Part shown: positions 22,294 through 33,719 of the stretch, piece by piece | How positions within the stretch are numbered: the stretch's first letter is position 1 | Layout: each line of letters starts with the position of its first letter | From: Peromyscus leucopus | Taxonomy: Eukaryota > Chordata > Mammalia > Rodentia > Cricetidae | Direction: 5' to 3' | Assembly (NCBI RefSeq): GCF_004664715.2 | Contig: NC_051063.1 | Location: forward strand, 69,922,518-69,986,517 | DNA length: 64,000 nt | Translations under genes and position numbers: made by a program | The notes under the pieces: model-generated | Database searches by the model: none | The model's input: the letters and a program-made list of their open reading frames with translations, nothing else | Told to the model about the DNA's origin: nothing

Positions 22294-22509
22294 ATAGTCA
22301 AGATGCAAAGAAAATAAATGCTGGTGCTCTGCTCCCTTTCTCCTTTTTATTCATTCCTGGACCCCAGCCCATAGAACTGTCCACACTTAGGGAGGGCCTT
22401 CCCATTTCAATTAACCCAACACTAGAAACCCCCTGCAGACATGCTCAGCTGTTTATTTGCAAGGAGATACTAGATCGCCCACAGCTGATGGTCAAGATTA
22501 ACCATCCCA

Positions 22510-23202
22510 GCGAACATTGCAGAGGAGGGCTGTTTACATTACACGAGACAAGAAAAAGAAACAAGAAGGAGCCAGGTACAGAACATCCTAAGGACCTGTT
22601 CCCAGGTACTTAATTTCTGTAGAGACATTTCCAGACCTTTCCAAAATAGCCCAGTTAGCTGGAGAGCAAGAGTCTAATATATGAGCCTGTGGAGGATTTT
22701 TCACATCCAAACCACACTATAGAATGCAGACAGGAGGAAGGCTGGGAAGGCTCCTGGTGCTTTGCTCCCTGGCCCCACAAGAAAGGCCATGCGACTACAA
22801 AAAGGTGGAAGATGTTTTGGAGATAGAGTCATTCAAATATCTCCTGAAATTAGTGGGGCCAATGACTAATTTTGCCCCACACTCATTTCCCCAAAAGATC
22901 CTGCTGTGACCTCATGATGTCAGCTCATCTGGAAATCCTTGTTTTCCTACAAAAACCCTTCCTTATGTGACTCAGGGTCATTTCTGCTCAGGAAAGGGAG
23001 ACTAGATGGTCTGTGTCTCACATGGAGTATGAATTCCCCAGCCTCTGTGAACAGCTATGTAATCTTTTTATTCTCTGGATTAAATATCCTTAATTTTGTT
23101 TGATTTTTTTAAATTTAAGTCTTGTTCTCTAATTTCCAAATTGCCTGAACCTCTCTTCTGATGGAAGATACTGGGGATCTTGAAGTTATTCAATATATAG
23201 CT
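22510..23202. other. Unassigned DNA
   Basis: No repeat or gene signal recognised. Confidence 0.4.
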
Positions 23203-23462
23203 AATGTATATGATTGTGTGTGTGAGTGTATGCATGTTTGTATGTGCTGGGTACATGTGGAGATCAGAGGTCTACACTAGGTATCTTTCTCAGTTGCTCT
23301 CCACCTTAGTTTTTGAGACAATCTCTCTGACCCTGAACCTTACTGATGCTGGCCAGCTAGCCTCAGTGATCCTCTTGTCTCGGCCTCCTTGATGCTGAGA
23401 TCACAGGCACACACATACATGTGTGGCAAGCACTTTGGCAACTCAGCAGTGTCCCCAGCCCA
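23203..23462 (-). repeat. B4-type SINE
   Basis: tgtgtgtgagtgtatgcatg, ..ggagatcagaggtctac.., ..ctggccagctagcctcagtg.., ..caactcagcagtgtccccag: a complete reversed B4-type element with no insertion. Confidence 0.8.
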
Positions 23463-24056
23463 TCAGTATTTATGTACTAGTTATAAAGAAAAGGACAGGC
23501 AAAGACATTTTTAGTGTTAAGTGTAACTGGCCCCTGAACAGAACCCTCATAGAGATGTCCTTTGTCTCATGAAGTTGGTTATGTGGGGCTCATCCTTACT
23601 TAACTAGACATTCTTTGGAGCAACAACAGGAGGCCCTGAAAACAAAGGCCAGGGAGCTAGAGATGCTAGCCATTCTGCTTTGATAGCTATAGGTAGAACA
23701 CATGTACTGAATCACCACACTAGGCTCTGATTATGTACCATTACAAAGAAAAATGAATCTTGTCAGGAATAAGTAAGCAATAACAGGTGTCAACTCATTG
23801 TTTATTCATTCCTATTCTATTTGCAAGACTTTTTAAAAAAAGCTATTGTAAATCATTTGTTAGAATGGAATTGTTTATCCCCTGGGTTGAAAGTAAGAGA
23901 GCATTTCGTGTGCCTGTTCCTGGCTGGTAGCAGGGCCGGCTCTGGAGAAACCACTTCATGCCCTTCTGCTTGGCAATAGGAATGCATCAGATAGGATTGG
24001 AGGAGCTGTTGTAGACTTTTCTCAAGTGCACATCTCCAATTGTACACATGTGAGCA
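23463..24056. other. Unassigned DNA
   Basis: No repeat or gene signal recognised. Confidence 0.4.

Positions 24057-24057
<1 letters not shown>

Positions 24058-24100
<43 letters not shown>
24058..24100. repeat. (CA)n microsatellite
   Basis: About 21 CA repeats. Confidence 0.97.
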
Positions 24101-24102
<2 letters not shown>

Positions 24103-24344
24103 GGTGATCAGGGCAGAACAGATTCCAATCTACAAGCCTTAGAGTGAAAAAAAAAAAAAGATGTTCCCTGGAACCAGTATGTGGGAAGAGAAACACTACC
24201 CTTTGCCCAGTGGTGAGTTCTCAAATAGCCAGGGATGGCAGATGGAGGAGCCCTGCTTTCCCATGGGCACAGGGAAACCTTTGAGGCACCTAAGGGCACT
24301 GTGGCAGAGTCTGCCATATACAAAGGAGGAGGGGGATGATTGGC

Positions 24345-24435
24345 TTGGCAATCTTTTTCTTTGCACTATTGAGGTTGAAACCAGGAGCCTCATGCATTTA
24401 GGGCAAGTCACCACGAGCTACACCCCAATCCAGGC
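24345..24435 (-). repeat. B4/ID-like SINE fragment
   Basis: ttgaggttgaaaccaggagc, ctcatgcatttagggcaagt and gagctacaccccaatccag resemble the reversed tRNA-like end of B4/ID SINEs. Confidence 0.5.
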
Positions 24436-25220
24436 AAGACTCAGAACTCATTTTCCCCCTTAGCTGGTCTCTCTGGGGGTTGCACGGGGGACTCTACTTC
24501 TTTCTGTGACAACTTCTGAAGGACTTACAGTGGTGTGGGTTGTGCACTGTGCACTGTGCACTGTGGAGGTACCTTCTACATCATTCACTATGAGAAAGGA
24601 GCACCTTGCAGCTGTTCAGTGCATACCCTCAGTGGCTGTACACAATGCTCTCACCCATTTGGAGCCCCAACACTCATGCTGTGGGCAGATCTGCACACGG
24701 ACTCCACACAAACAGCAGGGGTCTTCTCGGGTGCTGCTTTCTGAGTGTGATATACAAAACACGAATGTTGACTCAGTTCTGGTTGATTTCTTTTGCTATT
24801 TGTAGACCTCTACCACCTCATGAAGTTTGCTTCAGTTGTGTATGCTCCTAAATACATTCTTGATGTATTTAGGAATACTTTTTACACATTTTCAGAACTG
24901 CAATAATTTCCCATAAAATGTCTGATTGTGAAATTTTGTATCTCTACAATATAAATAACATTAACAGCCAACAAACCATGTGACCTATTACCTTCCTTTA
25001 CCCTGTAGTTACATGATTAAGGCTCTCCAAACAGCTATGTTCAGCATCATACATGGAGCTCTGTGGGTGCAGGATATGTGTAAGAATGCACATAAAGAGA
25101 TAAATAGGAAGAGTGAGAAGATGAGTGGAGAGGGGTCTGAGGAGAGAATGCAGGGATGGTTCAACATATTGAAATCAGGAAATTGAATACATCTTCTACT
25201 TTTCCTTTTGTTGCTTTGCT
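24436..25220. other. Unassigned DNA with a tiny tandem repeat
   Basis: tgtgcac occurs three times in a row at about 24542-24563. Otherwise nothing recognised. Confidence 0.4.
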
Positions 25221-25325
25221 CCATGAGACAGGATCTTCCCATGTAGCCCAGACTGTCCTTGAACCCATGATCAAGCCTCCTGAGTGCTGGAATTCCAGGC
25301 ACATGCTGCCATGCCTGGCTCACAT
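25221..25325 (-). repeat. B1 SINE
   Basis: gagacaggatcttcccatgt, ..ccagactgtccttgaacc.., ..gagtgctggaattccagg.., catgctgccatgcctggct: reversed B1 body. Confidence 0.85.
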
Positions 25326-25674
25326 TGTGGTTTTTTTTTTTTCAGTTTGGTTTTGTCATTCATGTTGGTATGGAGGTAGAGCTTTCACTTAGCAGCAGGT
25401 ATGGTGGGTGGAGAAACCTGAGGGCAGTACTAGGGTGTGGGGTAGACTCCATGTAGGGGTGTGGCTGGACCTGATCTGTGCAGGGACGAGACTTGGTAAG
25501 AGCTATGTGGTACTTTTCTACAGCCCAATCCCAACAGTGGGCATTTCACTTTCGTGAAGGGTCAGTGGTTCACAGAATGTGACTAGGAAGGGTGGACATG
25601 CTTGGACCTGAAGCCTGGCTTTAGTAATCTTTGTATGGCATGGGCTGTTCTTGGAAGGGTCTCTTATTTTTCCC

Positions 25675-26400
25675 TCTTTTATCGAAAATAGATTCTTATC
25701 TCATACAATATATCCTGACTATAGTTTCCCCTCCCTCCACTCCTCCTAGTTTCTCCCCATCTCCCCTCCAGATCCACATCCCTTTTGTTTCTCACTTGAA
25801 AAGAACAGGCTTCTGAGAGATAACAACCTAACATGACAAAACACAATATAGTAAGATGAAGCAAAAACTACCATCTCAAAGTTGGACACAGCAACCCAAC
25901 AGAAGAAAAAGAGTCCCAAGAGCAGGCACAAGAGTCAGAGACCCACTCGTTCTCACAGTCAGGAGTTCTGTAAAAATACTAAACTAAAAGCTCTAATACA
26001 CATGCAGAGGACCTGGTGCAGACCCATGCAGGTCCTGTGCTTGTTGCTCCAGTTTCTTTGAGCTCATATGCACCTTGCTTAGTTGATTCCGAGGGCCTTG
26101 TTCTCCTGGTGTCCTCCATCCCCTCTGGCTCTTTTACTCTTTCTACATTCTCTTCTGTTCCCTGAGCTCTCAGGGGAGGTATTTGATGGAGACATCCCAC
26201 TCTCTGCATAATGTCTGGCTGTGGGTCGCTGCATCTATTGCCATCTGCTGCCAGAGGAAGCTTCTCTGATCTGTGAGTACAGCAGAAGACCATTAGGAGT
26301 CATTTTATTTATACTTTTTTTTTAAACTGGTAGTGTGGGTTTTATCCTAGGTCTCCGGGCTATCTAATCTCTGGTTCATGGTTACCCAGGCACAGGTTCT
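25675..26400 (-). mobile_element. L1 3' UTR, antisense
   Basis: In order: gaaaatagattcttatctca, ..agagacccactcgttctc.., tggtgcagacccatgcagg, ..ggccttgttctcctggtgtc.., tgtctggctgtgggtcgctg, ..ttaggagtcattttattt.. These match a rodent L1 3' UTR over about 0.7 kb. Confidence 0.88.
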
Positions 26401-26991
26401 AGAAGGGTCTCTACTCTTAAGGAAGGAGAAAGTAGAGGGAAGAGGGTCTTTAAGGAACAATGGAATGCCCCCTGGGTACATGAGACAGGCTCAGTTGGTG
26501 TCCAGTAGCATGGACATATTCTGTTTTGAAAGGGGATCCTCTATCCCAGCAGTCCAAACTCTGTCTCCCTCTTTGGTCTGCTCACACCTCTTTCTCCTCT
26601 CCTGGAGGCTCCCAGGGGCCTGGCTGTGCTGGTCTCCCTTGGATGAGGAAAAAACAGACACCATTTCGATGATGAGTGCTGGTGTTTCCTCAACCACCCC
26701 TTCATTTTTTTTTCTCTTGTTCATCTACCCACAGGGCCACCAGCACAAAGTGTGAGAAAGACAGACAGCTGGTAGCTGTGGTCACATGACTGCTGCCCCA
26801 GGTATGCACCTGTACAGCAGTGCAGCAATGGGAGAGGAAAGGCATAAACACTATTGCAAGAAGCTGGTGGACTGTCAGGGCGGTGAGACCCGTCAGGACC
26901 CGAGAAACCGTGCCGCAAGAGAGTCCATGCAGAAAGAGAAAGCTCTCTGAGCTGTCTGAAAAGGTCTAACCTGATCTCCTCCTAGAGGAAC
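26401..26991. other. Mostly unassigned DNA
   Basis: Holds one splice-like segment (26735-26801, listed under findings). No repeat or protein family recognised. Confidence 0.35.
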
Positions 26992-27207
26992 TGTCTCAGT
27001 CACTTTCTGTTGCCTTGAAGAGACACCATGACCAAGGCAACTCTTATAAAAATGAAGCATTTAACTGGGGGCTTTCTTGTAGTTAGATAAGGTTAGTCCG
27101 TTATTATCATGGCAGGGAGTGTGGCAGCAGGTAGGCATGGGACAGAAGTAGCTGAGAACTTTACATCCTGATCTGCAGGCAGCAGGCAGAGAGAGAAAGG
27201 TGGAGAG

Positions 27208-27261
<54 letters not shown>

Positions 27262-27335
27262 AGGGAGAGGGAGAGGGAGAGAGAAAGGTGGAGAGAGCGA
27301 GCGAGAGAGAGAGAGCGAGAGCGAGAGAGAGAGCG

Positions 27336-27382
<47 letters not shown>

Positions 27383-27540
27383 GGTATTTGCTTTTGAAAT
27401 CTCAAAGCCCACTCCCAACAAGGCCATATCTTCTCCATCAAGGCCACACCCCCTAATCCTTCCCTCACAGCTCATCAGCTAGAGACTAAGCATGCAAACA
27501 TATGAGCCTTTTGGGGGCCAATCTCATTCAAACCATCACA
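26992..27540 (-). mobile_element. MaLR-type LTR with internal (GA)n expansion
   Basis: On the plus strand tgtctcagtcactttctgtt.. to ..attcaaaccatcaca, flanked by 5-bp ggaac at 26987-26991 and 27541-27545. It is homologous to 55318-55684. The extra length is almost entirely the purine microsatellite at 27188-27379. Confidence 0.92.
27188..27379. repeat. (GA)n / (GGGAGA)n microsatellite
   Basis: About 190 bp of GA with GGGAGA, GAGCGA and AAAGGTGGA interruptions. Long Arg-Glu or Ser-Leu frames across it are repeat artefacts. Confidence 0.97.
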
Positions 27541-27750
27541 GGAACAGGACAGATTTGGCCATTTTAATCAATTTTGTATGATTTTCCAAGGCCAAATCTG
27601 CAATCACCTCACCACCAATGGCTCCCTGTTTAATCTGCATAATGAAGTACCTACGTGCTGGCATTGTGTTCAGGGGCACTCAAAAGTGACTCCTCCACTT
27701 TCTGGAGCAACTTCCTTTCTTCCTTTTATTTCTCAACTTGATAGTTTCAC

Positions 27751-27754
<4 letters not shown>

Positions 27755-27801
<47 letters not shown>
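27755..27801. repeat. Poly(T) run, 47 bases
   Basis: An unbroken T47. No B1, B3 or L1 body was recognised on either side, so the source retroelement is unknown. Confidence 0.95.
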
Positions 27802-27802
<1 letters not shown>

Positions 27803-28504
27803 GAACGTTGATTCTTCCCCATCCCTCAGCTTTTTTTCAAAAGGTAGCATTGGGATGGTCCCCAAGGATAAAGTCTCCCCATCCCATTCTGTGATGATGA
27901 GGAGGGGTTCACACAGTGAAGATGAGGGAGACACTGGGGAAGAAAGCCCCCAGCTCCCTGTAGCTCGTGGAGGATCACCGTACAAGGAGCATATAGACTG
28001 GACAAGCCTGAGAGATGCTGAGATTTGGGCTCTGGTAACATTTGCCTGTTATCTTAACAAAGCAAGTTTAGTGGCTGGTATTCAGTTACTCCAGTAAATC
28101 AAAGGAAATCTGTACTGGAAGTTTGGGGGTAGCTGCGCGCCAAAGCTTTTCTAATGCAATAGTATTTTTTTAAAAAATTTTATTATATCTTTGGGACTTT
28201 GGATGATTAATGTTTCAATAAGCTACTTAAAAGGGGGTTTGTCCCCATGACAGTAATGTTTTACATGCTGTTAAATAAAACCTATTAAGCTTTAAAGATT
28301 TGTCCTTAAAAATGAAGCCCTGCAGGAGTACAAGAAAATACTCAGGCTTCTCCAGGCTTGCCCTCTGGGGGGTGTGACGTATGACCATGACAATATGATA
28401 GCCTCGTATAACTCTGTGTGCTTCTACCAGTGGAAGGATTAAGGAGAATCTTGAGGGGTTTTCTCTGCACACCCACTTACACATACTGCTGGCTACTGTA
28501 TGTT
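27802..28504. other. Unassigned DNA
   Basis: No family recognised. If the T47 is a retrocopy tail, the retrocopied body would lie here on the minus strand. I could not identify a parent gene. Confidence 0.35.
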
Positions 28505-28545
28505 TAAGAAAAGATTTATTATGATTTTTAAAAATAATTTTGAAT

Positions 28546-28598
<53 letters not shown>

Positions 28599-28772
28599 CG
28601 TGTTTTGAGTACATGTGAGTATAGGTGCCCTTGGAGGTCAGAAGAACATTTTGAATCCCTGGAGCTGGAGTTACAGGTAATGGTGAGCTGCCCCAGGTGG
28701 ATGCTGGGAACTGAACCAAGCATCTGCAAGTGCAGTATGAACTCTCACCTTGTGAGGCATCTTTCTAGCCCA
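28505..28772 (-). repeat. B3-type SINE with (TG)n(CG)5
   Basis: Reversed B3 (ccctggagctggagttacag, ..gtggatgctgggaactgaac.., ..ggcatctttctagccca). Its CA-rich region expanded to (TG)n(CG)5 at 28547-28602. Confidence 0.88.
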
Positions 28773-28784
28773 ACCGCTGTACTT

Positions 28785-29100
28785 AAAATAATTTTTCACT
28801 TATTCTTTGACAATTTCATACATGTATATGATTATTTTGATCATCTTCATTCCACCCCCTGTCTTTTCCCCCTCCCTCCCACTCTCTCTGAGGCCCTTTT
28901 GTTCCAAAATGTCCCCTTTCTACTGCCATGTCTTTAAAAAACAAAACACAAAACAAAACAAAACAAAAACAAAAAACTTCACTGAGTTTATTTAGGGATA
29001 CTGGCATGTGCATGAGTGTGGAGTTTTTTCCTGTGTTATTTCCTGGTGCCTCCACCCCAGAAGAGAAATGACTTGCCTGCCTGGCAGTGGCTTCTGTATT
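28785..29100 (-). mobile_element. L1 3' UTR, antisense
   Basis: tttgacaatttcatacatgt, tttgatcatcttcattccac, ..tctttctactgccatgtc.., then an (AAAAC)n patch and cactgagtttatttagggat. These match a reversed rodent L1 3' UTR. The right edge is uncertain. Confidence 0.75.
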
Positions 29101-30194
29101 TCTTCAGACCAATTTGCGTAGTGGGACAGTGCACAGGAGGAGCCGCCACTCTGGACATGGAGTAGTTCCACGGTAGCTTCAGTAGTGGGCCAAGCGTGCA
29201 GGACTTTCTGCCCAGGGCCCTTCTGCACCTTCCTTACACTTGCCTGCTGGAGTCTCCATCCCTGTGTCTCTCACCTGAGCTAGATCTCAGACTCATTCAT
29301 TGTACACTCCAGCTGCATTGGAATGAGATGAAATAACTCCCGCCAAGAGGGCCATATATAAATTAGTTATTGATTTCCGAACATCTTGGCTGTGTAGCGT
29401 GAGTTGTAGTGCTGAATAATTAACAGGAGCTCCCTGTTGTTTACCGCCAACTCTGCTGGGGGCCCACAGTATAACCCAGCTGTTGGAGTGGAGGTGACTA
29501 TGAACCAGGGAATAACAAAGAAACTTCATGATTCCCTTTCTCTTTCTGTCCCCTGGCCCCTATCTGCCTTCCTCCCTTCCATCCTTCCCTCCCTCTTTCC
29601 TTCCTTCCTTGCTTCTTTTTAGTGTGGAGGTTTGAACTTGGGGCCTGAAGCATGCCGGGTAACACTCTACCACTGAGCGGAACCCTATGATTTCTTCATG
29701 TTACAAAATAACAAGCGCTCACTATCAGGTGTGCCCAAGCTTTCCACGGCAGCTGGACACTGTCACCTACAAAGTTACCAAAGAGAAACCCCAAACAAAT
29801 CTTGTAACGTGTTCACTAAATTGACTGCTTTGTGTTAGGTCACACTCACAGCTATTGTTGGCTACCTGGCCCAAGGGACAGCTAGCATCCTGTGGGTTCC
29901 TTTCAGCACTGTTAGGATTCTCCAACCTTGTGAAAACGGCCTTTGCCACCACTGTCTTCACATTCTGTTGACTGGCACCCACTATTTTGTTTTTTATTAA
30001 TATGATATTTCTTATGTTAGTGTAAGCTCTTTATAAATATCATTTTACATAGCAGCTTAGCCATTGAAATGCTAGTTTCCACAACTCTTTTGTCCATTGC
30101 TGGATGTTTAAGCCACAGATCACCTGGTTAGGCAGTGATAAGCAAGTGAAGGAACAGACCTTCCTAGTGAACAACTAAGAAATGAAGGCACATG
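29101..30194. other. Mostly unassigned DNA
   Basis: A short (TTCC)-rich tract lies at about 29565-29610, followed by a possible B4/ID fragment (tttgaacttggggcctgaag). Nothing else recognised. Confidence 0.35.
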
Positions 30195-30345
30195 TGTCAA
30201 TGCTATGGCACATACCTAGACTTCCAGCATTCAGAAGGCAGAGGCAGGAAGGTCAAGAGTTCAAGGACATCCTGAGCTAGATAGTGAGTGAAAGGGCAAC
30301 TTGGGCTACATGCAACCCTGTAACAACAATAAAGATGACAGTGAT
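30195..30345 (+). repeat. Old B1 SINE
   Basis: ctatggcacatacctagact, attcagaaggcagaggcagg, ..ctagatagtgagtgaaag.., tail with aacaacaataaag. Diverged B1. Confidence 0.7.
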
Positions 30346-30543
30346 GAAAGACCAAAAGAAAGGAAGAAGGAAAAGAACTAAACATATAGTCCTAGGCAGG
30401 AGAATCATTCCCCACTCAGCCTCCAGGGGGAGTACTCACCAGGTCCTAGCTATTTTCCAGTTATTGATTATTGATTACCTCCTATCCTACTGTGTGGTCC
30501 TTGTTATACCACAGGGGAGATTTACTGCATTCTTTCATTTGCC

Positions 30544-30604
30544 ATCCATCCATCCATCCATCCATCCATCCATCCATCCATCCATCCATCCATCCATCCA
30601 TCCA
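30544..30604. repeat. (CCAT)n microsatellite
   Basis: About 15 tandem ccat units. Confidence 0.97.
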
Positions 30605-30605
30605 T

Positions 30606-31084
30606 GTACCCAGTTGTTCTTCTGTTTCTTCATAAACAGACAACTCCTGAGAACATCCTTGCTCTGAGCAACCCGCTGAGCGTCACCATGAAGTAGAGGG
30701 TAGAGGGGTCAAGGTGGGGATGGGAGAACTAGGGAAGATTGACCTATGTAGTGGGATTAGCTGAAGCCTAATGTGAGAGTACATCAGCGTTACACAGGCA
30801 GAGGAGCTCCAGGGTCAGGGTTTGACATGGGAGCCATGCTTGATGTCCCCAGAGCCCATCTGAAAGCCAAATAGTACCTGGGGGTGAGGGCTGATCAAAT
30901 GGGACCAGAGGTGTCAGGGGAGAGGGTGGACCGGAGGGTCCCCAGGCCCACGGTGCCCATTCAGCAAGAAGAAGCACAAGAGAGGTGGGTGGTCAGGATT
31001 TTGCCTCCCGGCCTTGTTCTAGCCCTGGGTGGATGGGAGCTGCAGTGAACAGGCAGGGGAGGGCCTGATGCACGCTGCTGTCAC
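30606..31084. other. Unassigned DNA
   Basis: No repeat or gene signal recognised. Confidence 0.4.
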
Positions 31085-31560
31085 TCCAAGGTGTAATTAA
31101 AGAGATGTATGCTAATTTTTAACTTGGTTAAGGGATATTAACTTAGACAAATGAACTTCTCCTTTCCCAATAATTAGATAGCCAAACAAACACACACTTT
31201 CTCCCCAATTAAATGAATGGAAAATTTAAGCTGTGGAGCCCAATTTCAATATGCCCTATTTGTTATGAGTTTCCACTTCGGTGCCTTCCTTAACTTCACA
31301 AAAGCAAACTGCCCTATCAAGAAGCATAATAAAATCATAACAGTAAAAATATCATTTTGGTTTTGGGAGGGCATAAAATGCTCATTTACAGTTGGGGGGG
31401 GGGAGATACTTGTGTTCAGCGAAAATGTCATGCTGTTTCCAAGAGAATATTGCTTAAAGGGCTTAGGGGACCATAGTATCCAGGTGGTACATCTCAATAT
31501 TATATTTAATTTAAAGGAATAATGCCCGTCCCTTAGGTATCAAAAGGATGGATTCTATCA
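31085..31560. other. Repeat-free AT-rich block, candidate conserved element
   Basis: No interspersed repeat recognised. It has several homeodomain/POU-like words (gtaattaaag, atgctaattt, ccaataattag, ccaattaaatg) and a G10 run at about 31394-31403. Frames of 101 and 83 codons overlap on opposite strands. No function can be stated from sequence alone. Confidence 0.3.
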
Positions 31561-31652
31561 AGCAAAGCTGATATTTTAAAATTAAATTACAGAATTAGAG
31601 GGGGAAAGGAAGAATAATTAATGAATTATGCATTTTTTTCTGCTTGCCTGTT

Positions 31653-31654
<2 letters not shown>

Positions 31655-31688
<34 letters not shown>

Positions 31689-31975
31689 GTATGAACATGT
31701 GGGGGTGGGGATACAAGAACTCACGTGAGCATAGACAGAGGCCAAAAGAGGACATTGGGTGTCTTGCTCTAACATACTCCACCTTATTTCTTTGAGACTT
31801 TTGGTGAGCCCAGAGCTGGAGGCCAGCAAGCCCTAGAAATCCTTCTGTCTCTGCTCCCATAGAACTGGGATTATAAGCATGTGAGCTTTTTATGTGGGTG
31901 CTGGGATTTGAACTTGGGATATCATGCTTGCACAGCAAGTAATTCTTATCCTCTTGTCCATCTCCCCAGCCTCAG
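31655..31975 (-). repeat. B4-type SINE headed by (TC)n
   Basis: A (TC)n at 31655-31685, then ..agacagaggccaaaagagg.., ..ctggaggccagcaagcc.., ..atgcttgcacagcaag.., ccatctccccagcctc: reversed B4-type element. Confidence 0.75.
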
Positions 31976-33213
31976 ATTACACATTATTTAGCTCAGGCTA
32001 TCACCTCCCCATGTGGTACACTATGGCGAGATGCCTTTTATTTTCATGGCCATGGCTGCAGCATGGATGTGCCCATGGCCGGATAAACTAATATGGAACA
32101 GAGTGCCAATCACTTCTGCAAACCTCAGGGCTTGGGAGCTTTCTAGAATGTCTCAGTGTAAGACAAGCTGTGTGTGTTGTAGGCTACCCCTCTCTTCCCA
32201 GAACACACTATGGCATGTATGGGGTCCTGGTGTGCCACAGTTCACCAGGCCAGTGAATGCATCCAAAATGACACACGTGAGACTTTTAAAGAATTAGATG
32301 CAATGGGCAATGTGCTCCAAATATGTTAGAGACTTATGTAACCCCATATAATAATAAAATAAAATCAAGAGGTGGGAGCGTTTTGAAAGTTATTACATAT
32401 AATTATGGGGAAACCTGTGAGAAGAAGGCTGCCATTTACTTGCTAAACCTCAATAAAAATAAACTATTTTACATATAGTAATATATTATTGAACTAAGAC
32501 ATTTTACAAACCAAAAATAAAAAAAAATAAGAAGGATTAGATGTACATGAGTTGGCAGTAGGGAAAGCTGTGACACTGTTGCCTATGGGTGATCTACCTG
32601 GAGCTGGTTGTGGCCTTCCTGGTGTCAGGCAGAACCTATGCAAAGAGAAATCCCACCTCGCTCCCTCTGTGGTCTGTAGCAGCAGCACCAACTACTATTG
32701 GAATGAAAACACCAGATTCCAACCCAGATGGATGGGATTCTCCTGGTGCAAGGGTGTCAGGGGTGGTTGAGTCTGGATATAACAAGTCTGGGGGAAAGGA
32801 ACAATGACTTGGTACCCTAGAGAAGCTCTAGATAGCTGGAGCTACCAAAGAGTGGGGCTCACCTCAAGACAGATAAGAGGCAGGAGCAGGAGTGCTCTGT
32901 GCACTGAATGTGAGAGTGGGCTGCTGCTCTCCGGAACCCTGTGAGGTCCCATCCCTTGGTGGCTCTGAAAGGCTAAGCCTTTTCCTAGGCAGGGAGAAGA
33001 CCTGCTGCGTGATGAAAAGAGACATGGTAGAGTCAAGGCTGGGCTATGGGAGGTAACTGATGGCTGCAGCTGACTTGAGGCTTTCTCAGATGCCTAAGTA
33101 CATGGGAACTAAACAGATTGTCATGACCAACAGCAATGACAAATCCTGCCCAGGTACGAGGCAGCATCGTGGTGTATTTCCTATACTTTTAAAAATGGTG
33201 TTTGTTTTGTTTT
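31976..33213. other. Unassigned DNA
   Basis: No repeat family recognised over about 1.2 kb. An AT-rich patch lies at 32330-32530. Confidence 0.4.
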
Positions 33214-33225
33214 GAGACAGTCCTT

Positions 33226-33397
33226 TGCCAGGTGGTGGTGGTGCACGCCTTTAATCCTAGCACTTGGGAGGCAGAGCCAGGCGGATCTCTGTGAGTTCGA
33301 GGCCAGCCTGGGCTACCAAATGAGCTCCAGGAAAGGCGCAAAGCTATGCAGAGAAACCCTGTCTCGAAAAACAAAAACAAAAACAAAAACAAAAAAA
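33226..33397 (+). repeat. Young B1 SINE with 12-bp TSD
   Basis: gccaggtggtggtggtgcac.., ..gagttcgaggccagcctg.., ..ggaaaggcgcaaagctatgc.., tail (AAAAAC)n. Flanked by exact gagacagtcctt at 33214-33225 and 33398-33409. It landed inside an older reversed B1-like sequence (cttctgtgtagtccatgctg). Confidence 0.95.
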
Positions 33398-33555
33398 GAG
33401 ACAGTCCTTCTGTGTAGTCCATGCTGGTCTTTCTACCTCAGCCTTGGAGTGCTGTACAGACATGTACCCATAAACTCAGATCTCTCATTCACCCATTTCC
33501 CCCAAATTATCTTTCAGGATAGGAACTGTTATTATCATTTCCATTTCATAGACAA

Positions 33556-33716
33556 AAGATGGGTGGGTGGATGGAATAGATGAGTGGATGTATGGATAGA
33601 TGGGAGTGGATGGGATAAATAGATGGATGGATGAACAAGTAGTAGGTGGGTCAATAAGTGGATGGATGGATGGATGGATGGATGGATGGATAAATGGATG
33701 GATGATAGGTAGTGCA
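33556..33716. repeat. (GGAT)n microsatellite, interrupted
   Basis: Tandem gatg/ggat units with imperfect spacers. The purest block is at about 33660-33690. Confidence 0.95.
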
Positions 33717-33719
33717 TGT

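Larger units (their letters stand above)
21601..22509 (-). mobile_element. MaLR LTR split by a second MaLR LTR
   Basis: Left part 21601-21765 (gttttcttattgttaggaca.., ggtcacatgtatccatagt). Right part 22294-22509 (atagtcaagatgcaaag.., tttcaattaacccaacacta, ..gattaaccatccca). The two halves join into one reversed LTR once 21766-22298 is removed. Confidence 0.8.

Noticed and set aside
27061..27475. Long Ser-Leu and Arg-Glu ORFs on both strands
   Set aside because: They follow the (GA)n array. Open on both strands because GA/CT repeats lack stops.
31217..31522. 101-codon ORF in a low-repeat block
   Set aside because: An overlapping minus-strand frame of similar length exists, composition is AT-driven, and no domain was recognised.
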